Source: Stachybotrys elegans (taxonomy: Eukaryota; Ascomycota; Sordariomycetes; Hypocreales; Stachybotryaceae). Taken from it: 64,000 nt of DNA. The translations under genes were made by a program, and so were the position numbers. Position 1 is the first letter of the stretch; each line of letters starts with the position of its first letter. Of the stretch, positions 32,301-43,579 are shown one piece after another. The stretch is taken from the NCBI GenBank assembly GCA_020746835.1, contig JAGPNK010000005.1, positions 620,001 to 684,000 of the forward strand, read 5' to 3'. A model generated the notes under the pieces. That model saw nothing but the letters and a program-made list of their open reading frames with translations. It had not been told where the DNA came from and did no database searches.

Positions 32301-35003
32301 ATGCATGACGGCGACATCGACCAGGGCCCGACGCTTCAGCTGATCTCCCGACGTGTATTCATTGCCACTGCAAGGAAATTGCAACCCCAAAGGAAGAGGG
32401 TTTGCCTCTGCAGGGCTTGACGTCAAGCCCAACGAGGGACATGCAATATTGAAGCCACGGGGAGGCGTGAGTTGTAGAAAATGCATGTACATATCCCCAC
32501 ACATTCCCCTTCCAAACTCGCATAACCCCATATGGCATCGAGTGTTTGCTCCATTAGGTTAGATGCACTTGTTGTTATCTCTTGTCTCCTGCCTGGTGAG
32601 CCCACTAGAACAAACTGGCTCAGGCAGGCCACGTTCCAATCAAGCGGGCACGTAAGCAAGTAGGTAGATAGATATCCCTCTGGAAGCTCTAGACCCGTGT
32701 CCAAGAAATGTCCAACGTGGTGCTGCTCGGCAGTCGAAAATAAGATGAAGGAGGGGCCAGCTGTTCGGACTGTGTTTCACTGGCCAAGATAACAGGCTGT
32801 CCGTGATTCGCCCAGCAGTTTGTGCCCTTATTAGGTAGAGTGATTCATCCAGAAGAGCCGGCATGCCTTGTTACGAGAAAGTTGATCCAGTACAAGCCCA
32901 ATGTAAGACAATGTGCTACGCCGCCCAATCCCGAGGCGGGAACAAGCCCCATGCCCGCCTTGGGCCAATTCCCAATTCCCGCCATGTCGGGTGGCCGAAG
33001 CACCCCTGAACGCACGTGGAGGATACCAGGCGCCAGAATGCTGTTGCATCCTTCCCCAAACATGAGGTGGACCGGACCGACAATTGCGAACAGTCCAGGA
33101 GAAAAGAGAGGCGATTCAACGCCAGAGATAGGGAGAGTCTGATGACTGCGCAGAGGACCCGCCTGCGGTGGCTTTGTGTGGCACTATACAGAGCTTTGAC
33201 ATATGAGGGTCTACCACGTTTTTGCTCCGGTGACCGGGAGAGGACAGAAGAGAGAGCCACTAGAACCCCGCGAAATAGCCTTGTGGCCCATGGCTCGGCC
33301 CCTAGAGGATGCTGGCAGGCTGGCAGTAGAGAGATGGCATGGGCCCTGTCGCCTCGTCGCCCTGAATTGCGGGCCAAGTGCGAGTGTACCTGTTCTAGTT
33401 TACGGGGAAGGGCAGGTAACGATCCGGCCATGGGAAAAGCAAGGCCGGCAAAGGACCTGACTGTTGTTTTCGACGGCTTGCTGGCTCGTCCGCCCGTGGC
33501 TGCGCCTCCCTTGGTGACGACAGGGAGGAGAGGAGCCGGGAGATGTTACGATTCAAGCCGGCATGGCTCATCGTCGTCGTCGTCCTCCAATGGTCCCAAT
33601 GCTCTACCTGCCGTAGCACCGGTGGGAGAGTGCCGACAGCACCACTTGGGTAGTTTGTCTCATTTGGTCCAATTCTTATGAGCTGCAGCACTGCCCATCT
33701 GGGCCCACCCACTCGGCACCCTTCTCTTATCTTGTCCCACTTGGGGACGAGAGAAGTTGCAGCAGAAGATAGATAGAGTGATAAGGTGGGAGAGGATGTG
33801 CGGACCGGCGCGTGCTGCGCATTGTCGTCATGCAGGTTGTGCATATTCGGCCCATCCCATCCAGCAGAGATTGCATCTTCTCGGAGGGAGGTATCGTGGG
33901 AACGGGGTGGCGGCCGGGCAAGATTTCATGGGGAAAAGGATCACAAGCGCCATGGATGGATGCCCATACCCGAGGGCGTGGCTTTGGATCTATTACGTCA
34001 GGGTCACCTGGCCCCTGTCACTTTGCTGCGTCTGTTAGGTAATGCCAGCCAGCACAGCACTTCTGCCGCGCCGAAACAAGATGGCCTCGGCAGGTCAGTA
34101 GACGAATGAGACGAGCAGACGAGCACACACACGGGCAGGCTGCAGACGAGAAGGGCATGGAATGCTGTGTTTCCTTGGTCGGGGGCTGGCTGAACACCAC
34201 GTAGCTGCGCTACAGGTCGCTACCTGTCAAGAGCGCCATGAATGAATGGGATGTGCGCTGTCCTGTACTACCGCTGCATCAGTTTCTATGGGCACGGTAG
34301 GGGGAGAGAAGAGCGGGAAGAGCACTAGAATAGAAAGGATGGACGCCTCGACGCCCAACCAGCCTTTCTATATACCTAATGCTCCGTAGCACAGGGACTC
34401 CCCAATTTAAACATTCTTGATCGGTGTGCATTCGTGCACAATATTGTTCTAGCGAATGAGGTGCCGCTTGTCCGTGCTTCTGTACCACCACATGCCCAGG
34501 CCTTGGGAGGTGATTCGTGTTTTCTCTTCCTTTTTTTATTTTACTTTTTTATTGTTACTTATTTCATCTGGTCTCAATGCTGTCCTTATCTCCCCTCCAT
34601 TGCGCCTTCCACGCCCCTCCTTCCACTCCCACGTAGCGAGGTACGGACATTGTACCTGCTAATTCAGCGGTCACGTCAGTGAGGTAAGGACACCCCTCCC
34701 TCCTCCCCCCCCAAAATGCTCCTTTCTCGGACCCTATCTGTACCCCTCTCCGCCTATCGGGCCCCGGTAAGGTACCTAGACGCGGTACCTTTTGGGTGGC
34801 AGGTACGAGTCCCACTTGCGCAGTGTTAATGTTAAATTCAGCAGCCAGCGTCTGCCACGAATCTATCCTCCCAAAATCACACACTTCCCATTCCCGTTGC
34901 CGCCCTTCTGCCAAACCGCAGCCTCAACGTCTCGCCGTGCCCGCCGTGCCCGCCGCCAGCGCCCTCTCTCCTGGTCCACGCCCCGATCCCAGATGTCATC
35001 CTC
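29349..35003. other. 5.65-kb gene-poor region upstream of KCS1
   Basis: The largest gene-free stretch in the window. I examined the longer open frames (for example 29793-30335 -, 32916-33431 -, 33016-33681 +). They overlap each other on opposite strands and lack protein-like motifs or splice partners. Features seen: a GTGGTGGTGGT run near 31583-31594, a CGTCGTCGTCGTC run near 33571-33583, and a T-rich stretch at 34529-34560. The right end is the KCS1 promoter and leader. A long noncoding RNA or long leader is possible but not shown. Confidence 0.45.
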
Positions 35004-35055
35004 ATGTCCAGCCCGCATTCTGAGTGGGAAAATACCGCATCCCTGGTATCAGTGA
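34993..35055 (+). promoter_or_regulatory. out-of-frame upstream ORF overlapping the KCS1 start
   Basis: An ATG at 34993, 11 nt before the KCS1 ATG and in a different frame, opens a 20-codon reading frame ([20 protein letters not shown]) that ends inside the KCS1 coding region. If the transcript includes it, scanning ribosomes would meet it first and KCS1 would depend on leaky scanning. Alternatively transcription starts between the two ATGs. Confidence 0.4.
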
Positions 35056-38000
35056 GCGATCCGCATCCCCGTCACCCGCACCATGGCCAGCCTCACCCGG
35101 AGCCTTCTGCCGCCGCTCATGCTGATGATGCCGATGCTGCTACCACCACCACCACCACCACTCTGACCACTACCGCTCCGAATCCTGCCGCCGCCACCGA
35201 TGCGACACCCCTGACGGCCTCGCCTTCCCCTCCACAGTCGCTGGATGCTTATCTGCAGGCTACTGGCGCTGCGAACGCCGACTCTGTCCTTAATGCAACT
35301 TCTCCCGCTGCCGCAGCTTTTCCAGATGCTGCAAACCCAACCGCAACCACCACTGCCGGCTCGCTTGCATCTCCTTCAGCTTTGTCTGCCCACCTCGACA
35401 CCGCCTCTCCAATCGCCATCTCCAACGACTCTCCCGCCTCCACTACCACCACCACTACTATCACACCTACTCCCATCACAGCACCCGCTCCCTTGGCGGC
35501 CACGTCGGGAGAGGCAGACACATCAGATAGACGCGCAGATGCTTCTGACCAGGATCTAGACGCAAGCCCATGTTCCATGCCCGATCCCTCCCCTTCTGCG
35601 GCCGCGGTCACGCCCAACCAGGCCAATCCTCTTCCCACTCCCACTCCCGCTTCAACTTCCACTCCCTCTTCCACTCCCTCTTCCATTCTCACTCCTACCC
35701 TCACTCCCCCTCCCATCCAGAATTCCAGCTCAGTTCCCGATCCCAACCCCAGTCTCCATATGTCGAGCGAATGTAGCAACCATCACTTGGATAAAGAGCC
35801 CCATCCTCCCGTGCCCGCTGCTGTTGGCACCACCCCTACTCAAGCTCCCGGTGCCGCTGCCACTGCCACTGCCGCTTCTCCAACCCCAACGCTTACACCT
35901 ACTTCCACTCCCGTTCCTGCTTCTCCTCTTACTCCTCAACCTCTTACCACTGCTACCACCACTGTGCCTACGAGAACTCACGCTGGGACCTCACTCTTGA
36001 CCCAAGCCCTCGCCACCGCCCGAGGCATACCGTCGCCGTCTGCCCCTGCTCCCCATAATCGGGACAGTAGCAACCGGTCATCGATACCCCCCACTGGTCA
36101 GCCAGACATCGTTGACTGTGACCGAGGTCGCTCTCGTCTTGGGTCTAACGTCGTTGCTTCGTCAAAGGGAGGGACACAGCCCACAACACCGAACCAAGGC
36201 TTCTTGCCCACATCTCGACAACACACAGTGCAACATGGCGACAGATCTTCCTTGATAAGCCCTGGCAGTTCAAAACAAACAGCGGATATGGCTGCCTCAG
36301 CGGCCATGCCCATGGCGAGCACCATGGCTGGACGCGAGCGCGAGCGCGTCTCTGCGGCGCCCTACTATTCTTCTAGCTTCTCTGATATTCATGATATCCG
36401 GGACATGCTGATGGATCGCCAAGAGTTTCATGATCGTTCTAGAGGAGCTCCATCCTCTACTTTCGGCCTTGACCGGAGAGCACCAGACTCTCACAAATCG
36501 CAAACTTTCTCTTACTCGACGAGCCCGGTCGAGCTCTCGACCACGCCTACCAAAAGCAACTCGCTTGCCAATCTATCCTCCACGCCCACCCAGCGCTCTG
36601 AAGACGATGCCGCATTGGCACTACGATCTTCTGGCCGTCCAAGGCCTGAGCACCGTGCCTCGATAGGGCCGGAGAAGACGGAGAAGATATGGTCCATTGG
36701 CTCGGGCGAAGGCAAGGACGAGGACGGCCTCGTGGAACAGTCTGTCGCTGAAGCAATGGCCGGCCTGGAGCACAACACACGAAGTCGAAAAGCCAGCTAC
36801 AGCCTGCGATTTTTCAAGGAGGGTCTACCTCCTGACGAAAAGGCCCGCCGTAGAGATACCAAGGCAACTCTCAAGGACCGGATTAGTCCGACTGTGGAGG
36901 AAGAGGGCACCAAAAAAGCCCCTGCCCATGATGAATCTCGCACGGAGGCCAAGGCACACCCGCCCAAACCGAAACGTCAGCTGTCTCGATCCGGGCAACC
37001 GCTTCATACGACACCACCCGCCTCGACACGAATAGACTATTTCGACCTGCGCAAGGATGATGTCAACGGCAATGGCATCGCCGAGCCGCGACTTCCAGAG
37101 GCCGATGCGGCTGCCTCTGCCGTGACCTCTTCTGAGGGCGTGGAACCAGTCCCTGCATCGTCGCCTCCAGATGTAGATGACCGTCGATCGAGCGATGCCA
37201 CGGAGCTGGGAGAATCTCACGATGATGTAGAAGCAGATGAATCCGGTGAGGAGAAGATATCGTCGGCCGTTTTCTTGCCGCATAACGATCTGCCTGATTC
37301 TCGCCCCGATGACAACAAGTGCGCAGAGCCTTCCCGTGCGCGACATCGAAGGTCCTCGTCCCAGGCCAGTAACGCTCATCCCTGGCTTGTCAAAGCAGAT
37401 GAACCCGAGCCCGAGATCCAAGATGAAGATGAAGAGGGAGTGCGTGATTTCGTGCCTCGCGAGAAACTGCAATCCTCTGCCCAACAGGTGTCTTGTATGG
37501 ACCGTGCCGACGAAGCTGTCGTCGAGGATGATTTTGAAGTGAAACACCCCACCGCTTCCAGTACATCGCGTAAAGTGACCAAGCACGAGGACCATGTTCA
37601 CGATCACCAACACCAGGAGCGTCAGCCAGTAGAAGCGATTGAGCTTATTCCATACAAGCATCAAGTCGGCGGTCATACTACGTTGTGGAGGTTCTCTCGT
37701 AGGGCTGTTTGTAAGCAGCTCAACAATCGGGAAAATGAGTTTTACGAAACGATTGAGAGATATCATCGTGAACTACTACCATTCCTTCCTCGGTATGTAT
37801 AGCCTTGCGTGTTCGAGTCGGCAACTCTTTTTATTTTGTTTCGCCCTGGTAATGTGTACCCAGTTAACCGCAACCGACGCTAACATGATTTTACAGGTAT
37901 ATTGGCGTGCTCAATGTCACGTTTCAGAAGCAACCCAGGCGAAAGAGCACCGTTAAAAAGGAAGATGCAGCTGCATCCGAATGGAAAAAGTTGCAAGGTC

Positions 38001-39787
38001 AAATCACGGACGAGGGAGTGGTGATAGAGCCAGAACCTGTGCAAACGGAAACCCAGGAAGAAGCCCCTGCCCGGATCATCAGCCAGTCGCTCGCCAATAC
38101 CAATGTCCAGGTCCCCACTGTGACGTTTTACGACAATCGCCATATTCTCCCGCGCAATCTGCTTCAGCCTTCTTCCCCAGTGCCGGAAGTGCACAGGCGC
38201 CGAAGTGCATCCGCGGCCAAGGTCCTAGAAACCAAGTCGCATGTGTCGAGATCACGCCCGTCGATGGAGGAGAGGCCAAACAGCTGGGGGGCAACTACAG
38301 TCAACAAGCGGCTGCGAAACGAAGTCTTCAACGATGCTTTCCTGAAGCAGCCTATTGAGATTCAGAAGCACCGCCGGCCCCACCAGAGGTCCATCCCGCG
38401 ACCTGACATTCAACGACTGCTCCGGCCAACGACATCTGTCCCTAGCTTTCCTCGCGAATCTGAGTTGACGGAGGAGACCAAGACAGCGCCAGAAGCAAGT
38501 CAGCAAGCCCCCGCGCCCCCCCTGTTCACCCAGACGCATAGCGATATCGGGCCAGATGCGTTGCATTTGCTGCCTGAAGACAAGAAGATCTCCAACCTCA
38601 AGGATGTAACGGGTACAAGTGCACCTGAGCCTGAGACAATGAAGTTGAATCTTGCAGTGAAGAAGAAGCGGCGTTATTCCGCAGGAGGGCTTCGTCGGAA
38701 GCCGATCGATGTCCGCGATTCTAGAGGCAATTTGAAGTACTTTGAGGAAGCTGACGACGCAGGCTACGGAGGGGACGGTGAGGGCGGAAACCAGGTTGAA
38801 CCTAATGGTGCTCACGCGGAGGATAATGATGACGTTCATGAACTGGAGGAGCGAAAACGAGGACGAATGACGATTGACACGAATCAATCTGCTGATGCTT
38901 CTGCTGCGCCATCGGCGCTGCCCAGTCCGGCAGTCGAGCCGAGCCTTATCCCCCGACCCGTGAACCCCAAGGAGGCCAAAGGCCAGCGAGACCGCGTGGA
39001 GTACTTCCTGCTCCTAGAGGATTTGACGGCCGGGATGAAACGACCATGCATGATGGACCTCAAAATGGGCACTCGCCAATACGGAGTGGACGCTACTCCC
39101 AAGAAGCAAAAGTCTCAGCAGGAGAAGTGCCTCTCGACCACTTCGGCAGAGCTTGGAGTACGCATTTGCGGACTGCAAGTGTGGAACGCAAGGACTCAGA
39201 ACTACGAATTCCAGGACAAGTACTTTGGTCGAAGCCTCAAGGCTGGAGCGGAGTTTCAGAATGCCCTCAAGAAGTTTCTGTACAACGGGATTGACCTGCA
39301 CAGTATCCTAAGGCACATTCCTTCGGTCCTGAGAAAACTGGCTCAGCTCGAGCAAATTATTCGTGGGCTTCATGGATATCGGTTTTATGCGGCCAGCCTG
39401 CTCATGTTTTACGACGGAGACTGCCAGGAGGAGACGACGGACTACGAAACAGCCTATGACTCGATGACGGATGCATTTACGGACACCGAGGAGCCGCTAC
39501 GAAGGAGGAAGAAGAACCGTGGAGAGATTGATTTCAAAATGGCGGATTTCGCCAACAGCCTTACACCGCTGGACCGGGTTAAAGGCAATGCCTGCCCGCC
39601 GCATCACCCAGATGCACCTGACGGAGGATTCCTCAAGGGACTAAGGAGCTTGAGGCGATACTTTTTGCAGATTCAGATGGAGGTGCGGGCTGAGTTGGGG
39701 CTCGATCCTCGCGGTCGACTGGCTCACTCGGCCGATGGAGATTTTGAGATGCTCGAGGAGGAAGATCCCGGAATGATCAGCCTATGA
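35004..39787 (+). CDS. KCS1: inositol hexakisphosphate kinase Kcs1
   Basis: Two exons (35004-37792, 37897-39787) join across a 104-bp intron with a GCTAACAT branch-like site and give 1559 residues. Kcs1 phosphorylates InsP6 at position 5 to 5-PP-InsP5 (5-InsP7), a signal in phosphate sensing, vacuole function and stress. The first 900 residues are Ser/Thr/Pro/Ala-rich and disordered. A conserved segment just before the join ([17 protein letters not shown], then [19 protein letters not shown]) starts the kinase fold, and it continues with YIGVLNVTF in exon 2. The IPK family signature [14 protein letters not shown] (P-x3-D-x-K-x-G) is near residue 1313, RICGLQVWN and [13 protein letters not shown] follow, and DFANSLTP near 1479 carries the metal-binding Asp. 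All catalytic elements are intact. The first of many possible ATGs was chosen; a true start further downstream in the disordered region cannot be excluded. Confidence 0.95.
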
Positions 39788-40264
39788 TGGGTTTGACGGG
39801 GGAAGCAGCGGAAACAGGATGAAAGGGCCGGTTTATCACTTGGTGGATTGTTTCATGTTACAGAATGGTTATTTGACTTGGAGTTACTCAAGACGGAAAA
39901 CCGGACTCGGCAAACGGGAAACGGGGACGGCTGGAGACTTGTCTCAACGGTAAATCGGACATACCCTGCATGGAATAAGGCGTACTGGTTAGTGGTTCTA
40001 TGGGTGGAGGTTTAGGCGAGCCAGGAGTTTTTATTTTTTATCTACTTATTTCATGGTTCTTGTTACTTGAGATTCCCTTTGTGGTGGTGGCTGCGCAACA
40101 GTTGATTCGATAGATGGTATTATGGGATTACGATTGACGAGTTCACAAGTGGATTGCTTCATGATGGCAGGGAGAGCAGTGGGTAGTAGACAGGCACTAC
40201 AATGGGCGCGCCTCGGCTTGATTGTTATCTTGTTAGGAGGCGAATAGTGAGTGATTGTGCCAGT
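39788..40264. terminator. convergent 3' region, KCS1 / small repeat protein
   Basis: 477 bp between two convergent genes. It contains 3' untranslated sequence only: a T-rich stretch near 40029-40052 and no open frame of note. An AscI-type GGCGCGCC core (40205-40212) is present but has no evident role. Confidence 0.45.
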
Positions 40265-40552
40265 CTAGGTTTTCTTGTCCTTCTGGCCTCCAGCGATTGA
40301 CTGCGCGGTTCCTCCGATGCTGCCCTCGGTGGTGAATTGCTTGCCTACCAGGCCGTCTTTGCTGAGAGGGCCGCCAATTTTGTCGGCCGTACCGCCAATA
40401 GCACCCTTTTCTGTACAACAGGTAAGAAGAAGACGAGTAATAAGAAAGATATGGGCGTTACCTGTAAATTGTTTGCCGACGGGACCATTTTCGTCGAAGA
40501 CGCGGGGCTTCGTTTCCTTGGCCTTAAGGGTGTCGCCCACGTGGTCCGACAT
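40265..40552 (-). CDS. 78-residue GKQFT-repeat protein (stress/cruciform-DNA-recognition annotated family)
   Basis: Two exons on the minus strand (40462-40552, 40265-40410) separated by a 51-bp GT-AG intron give 78 residues. The protein consists of glycine-rich repeats: GPVGKQFT then EKGAIGGTADKIGG, followed by GLVGKQFT then TEGSIGGTAQSIAGG, with a charged N terminus and a Lys-rich end. Small fungal proteins of this layout are, from memory, often annotated as mismatched base pair and cruciform DNA recognition proteins (Hmp1-like) and tend to be stress-induced; I cannot confirm a function. They resemble late-embryogenesis-like hydrophilic proteins in composition. The intron length is divisible by three and contains no stop, so retention would insert 17 mostly hydrophobic residues between the repeats. 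Confidence 0.75.
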   Translation of the reverse strand: MSDHVGDTLKAKETKPRVFDENGPVGKQFTGNAHIFLITRLLLTCCTEKGAIGGTADKIGGPLSKDGLVGKQFTTEGSIGGTAQSIAGGQKDKKT

Positions 40553-41072
40553 GGTGGCAGAGCTCTCGAATGAATACAGGGTTTGCTTATGGATGGGGTG
40601 ACTCTGGGGAAAGTGTTTTGTTGATTGATGGAGGTTGTGTTTGGGGAAGAGGTGCTATTTCTATGGGTAGGGTGTTGAACCAAGTCGTTGACGTCTTTAT
40701 TGTGGCTGCATGATCATTATGTACATGGGCTTATGGGGTTCGAGTCGTCATGGGATGAATTGATTGCTGGCTTTGAAGTTTTGGGGGGCGGTTTGCGTGT
40801 CTATGACGCTTTGCATATTACTAACCAGGCCGGGCCGTCTCTGGCTTTGTGTTGCAAACATTGTGTTGCGAAGGGGAAACTCCAAGCTCGGTGTGACAGG
40901 TCAAGTTCGTGGAACACTGATATGAGAAAATGGATACTTAAAGATTATGTACGAAGTACTGTATTAAACCTGAGACCCCACTTCCAGAAGCGACTGGACG
41001 TGGGGTGGTGAGATGCTCCTTCTCTCCTTACACGGTCGGTAGAACAGACTTTGAGGCATCCGATATACATGC
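40553..41072. promoter_or_regulatory. divergent promoter, small repeat protein / FAD oxidoreductase
   Basis: 520 bp of upstream sequence shared by two divergent genes. No gene is supported; the open frame at 40688-41011 does not start at ATG and shows no motif. Confidence 0.4.
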
Positions 41073-42707
41073 ATGCTGCATAGAATGGGCAGCGTCGTAG
41101 CTCTGATCCGCGACGTGTACTACACCGTCAGTGCCGTCTGGCACACCCTATCAGGCCTCAATGCGCAGTTTCAAGCCGCGCTGCAGCGGGCAACGAAGGC
41201 ACCCGGGCTGCCCGTGCCCAACCCGTCCTCATCGTACTGGCAGGACGACGCGCCGTTCCCCTCGCTCGCCGACGCCCAGGTCGATGCGCTGCCCGATGAA
41301 GTCGACGTCGTCATAATTGGCAGCGGCATCACGGCCGCCGCCGCCGCCAGGGCGCTCCTCGAGGTCTCCCCTGAGCCGCCGCGCATCCTCGTCCTCGAGG
41401 CGAGGCAGCTGTGCAGCGGCGCGACGGGGCGCAACGGCGGACACATCAAGTGCGTTCCGTACGAGGTGTTCCCCCGCCTGCGGAAAAAGCATGGCGTCGA
41501 GACGGCGCGGCGACTGCTGCGCTTCCAGATGAGACATCTGGGGATGCTGAGCGAAGTTGGGGAGCGGTTCCCCCTGGGCGAGGTCCGCGAGGTTGAGACG
41601 GTGGATTTCTTTATTCACGATGGGGACTTCGAAAAGGCCAAGAAGGCTTTGGACGAGACGAGGGAGTTTGTGCCCGAGGTAAAGGGCGAGGTTTGGGAGG
41701 CGGCCGAGGCGGCCAAGAAGGTAAAGCCGACGGCCATATATTACACGATATGCACGGAGTGAGCTTGACTGACAGACTCTTAGTTTGGCGTCAATGAAAA
41801 GGTCAAGGGTGCCATCTCGTATCCTGCCGGGGCATTGTGGCCCTTCCGTCTCATCACCAGCCTCTGGGAGGACCTGCTCAGAAAGCACGACACCCTCGCC
41901 ATCAGCACAAACACGCCCGTCACGCAAGTCATCAAGGACAGCAGCGACAGCAAGTCTTCCTCCACAAACTACCCCTACGTCGTAGAGACCCCCCGCGGCT
42001 CCCTGCGATGCCGCCAGGTCCTCCACGCAACAAACGCCTTCGCCTCGCAGCTCGTCCCATCACTGCGCGGGCGTCTCGCCGGCGCCCACGCGCAGATGAC
42101 GGCGCAGCAGCCCGGACACGAGTTCCCCGTGAGCCACGGCCTGCGCTCCTGGTCCATCATCTACATGCCGGGCTTCGATTACATCACGCAGCGGCCCGAT
42201 GCGGCGGACGGGGCGCCGGGAGACCTGATGATTGGAGGTGGCTACTTCCGCAGCAGGGAGAACGGGCTTGATAGCATTGGCGTCTACGACGACAGCAGCG
42301 AGCGCGAGGCGGCGTTCCCCATTATGCATCTCTACGGAGCTATGCCTACGGTATTCCAACCGAACTGGGGCGCTGGGTCCTACGTGAAGAAGGTGTGGAG
42401 CGGCATCATTGCCATGACGGGCGATGGACTGCCCTTTGTGGGAAGACTGCCCCCCTCCTCGGGCTCGCAGCAGGATAACGCGGGAGAATGGCTGGCGGCG
42501 GGCTACAACGGCGAAGGCATGGTGTTTGCCTGGCTCTGCGGCACGGGCGTGGGCATAATGATGGCCGGGCAGGAAGATGCGCACCTGGAGCCCGAGGTGG
42601 GAAGGCCTGGCGGCCGGTTGGCGGACTGGTTCCCCGTCGACGAATTTGCGTATTCCAAGGCGAGGCTCAGGAGTGCTGACCTGAGGAACCTTGCCAACGA
42701 GGTCTAA
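41073..42707 (+). CDS. FAD-dependent oxidoreductase, DAO/PuuB-like
   Basis: Two exons (41073-41720, 41784-42707) joined over a 63-bp intron give 523 residues. An ATG four codons later (41085, MGSVVALIRD) is equally likely as the start. The Rossmann motif VDVVIIGSGITAAAAARAL lies at about residues 76-95 with the second FAD contact ILVLEARQLCSGATGRNGGH. The join yields FGVNEKVKGAISYPAGALWP, a block conserved in the fungal family. The C-terminal FAD-closing motif GYNGEGMVFAWLCGTGVG is present. Such enzymes oxidise amines or amino acids; the closest characterised type is gamma-glutamylputrescine oxidase (PuuB), but the substrate here is unknown. No signal peptide is evident and the end has no peroxisomal signal. 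The gene is GC-rich with strong C/G third positions like ALG2 and the isomerase. Confidence 0.88.
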
Positions 42708-43579
42708 CTTACTCCCCCCCCCCCCCTTTATCCTATTTTACATTACTTTACCTGCTTTGCCTTGCGAGCCGTGTTTACGTGTATGAACGCGAGATGTTGC
42801 GTGCTATGAACAGAACCCATGTGCTTCGATCGAAGAGGGGAGAGGGGGGCGGAATGGCCTGATGTGTCTGCCTTGCCAGCTGCTGCCAGTCGTCGGCCTC
42901 TTCAAGCGCTCCCAACGCGTTCCCAACGCGTGTTGCCCGCGCCTAGTACACACATCCCATATAAACATCGCCTCTCCCCTCATCTTCCCCTCTCTCGCTC
43001 TTCTTCTTCTTCTTCTTCTTCTTCTTCACATCACACGCTCCCCCTTTCCTACTCCTCATCTTCTTTCGCCTCTCTCTCTCGTCCTCTTGCTTCCTGGTCT
43101 CCTCGTGCCCGCGGGCGCAACTCTCTGCATTCGTTTATTACTCCGACCGTCGGCCTGCTTCGTTTCGATACTGGGTTCTTTATGAAGAAGGTCTTTGGGG
43201 CTTTTTCAAGGTACCGAAAAACAAGCCTTTTCTCTGTCTCCAATCCATTCCCTCTTTCCACTCTCCCGTCTCTTCTTCTTCTGCTACTGCTACCTTCTGT
43301 TGTGGGAGTGCGAGTGAGGGGAATGAATGATGGATTGGGAGCGGCGTGTGTCGGTTCATTCCTGGCGGCTCTCGATTCCGCCTCGTGAAGATCCCTTTGA
43401 GGGCGATGGTTTTGATGAGCGCCGTGCTTCTACGCGAGCTGTATGTTTGTTTGTTGTTGTTGTTGTGACTGTTTCTTCTTCTCCGTCTTCTCTTTCCTCT
43501 CCTCATTTTCTCTTCTTCATTCTGCTTCTTCAGGACTTGAGCTGACATCACCACCTCTTCGTTCCTCCTCCTCTAGACA
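42708..43579. promoter_or_regulatory. upstream region of the Rho-like gene
   Basis: 872 bp without a supported gene. It has a 13-base poly-C run at 42714-42726, two ACGCGT boxes at 42915-42920 and 42926-42931 inside an 11-bp tandem direct repeat, and several TTC/CTT tracts (about 43001-43026, 43260-43290) typical of pyrimidine-rich fungal promoters. Confidence 0.45.
42714..42726 (+). repeat. poly-C run of 13
   Basis: Thirteen consecutive C just after the FAD-oxidoreductase stop codon. Its length in the assembly may be unreliable. Confidence 0.9.

Noticed and set aside
33016..33681. A 221-codon + frame overlapping a 171-codon - frame.
   Set aside because: Mutually overlapping and without protein-like motifs; neither can be preferred.
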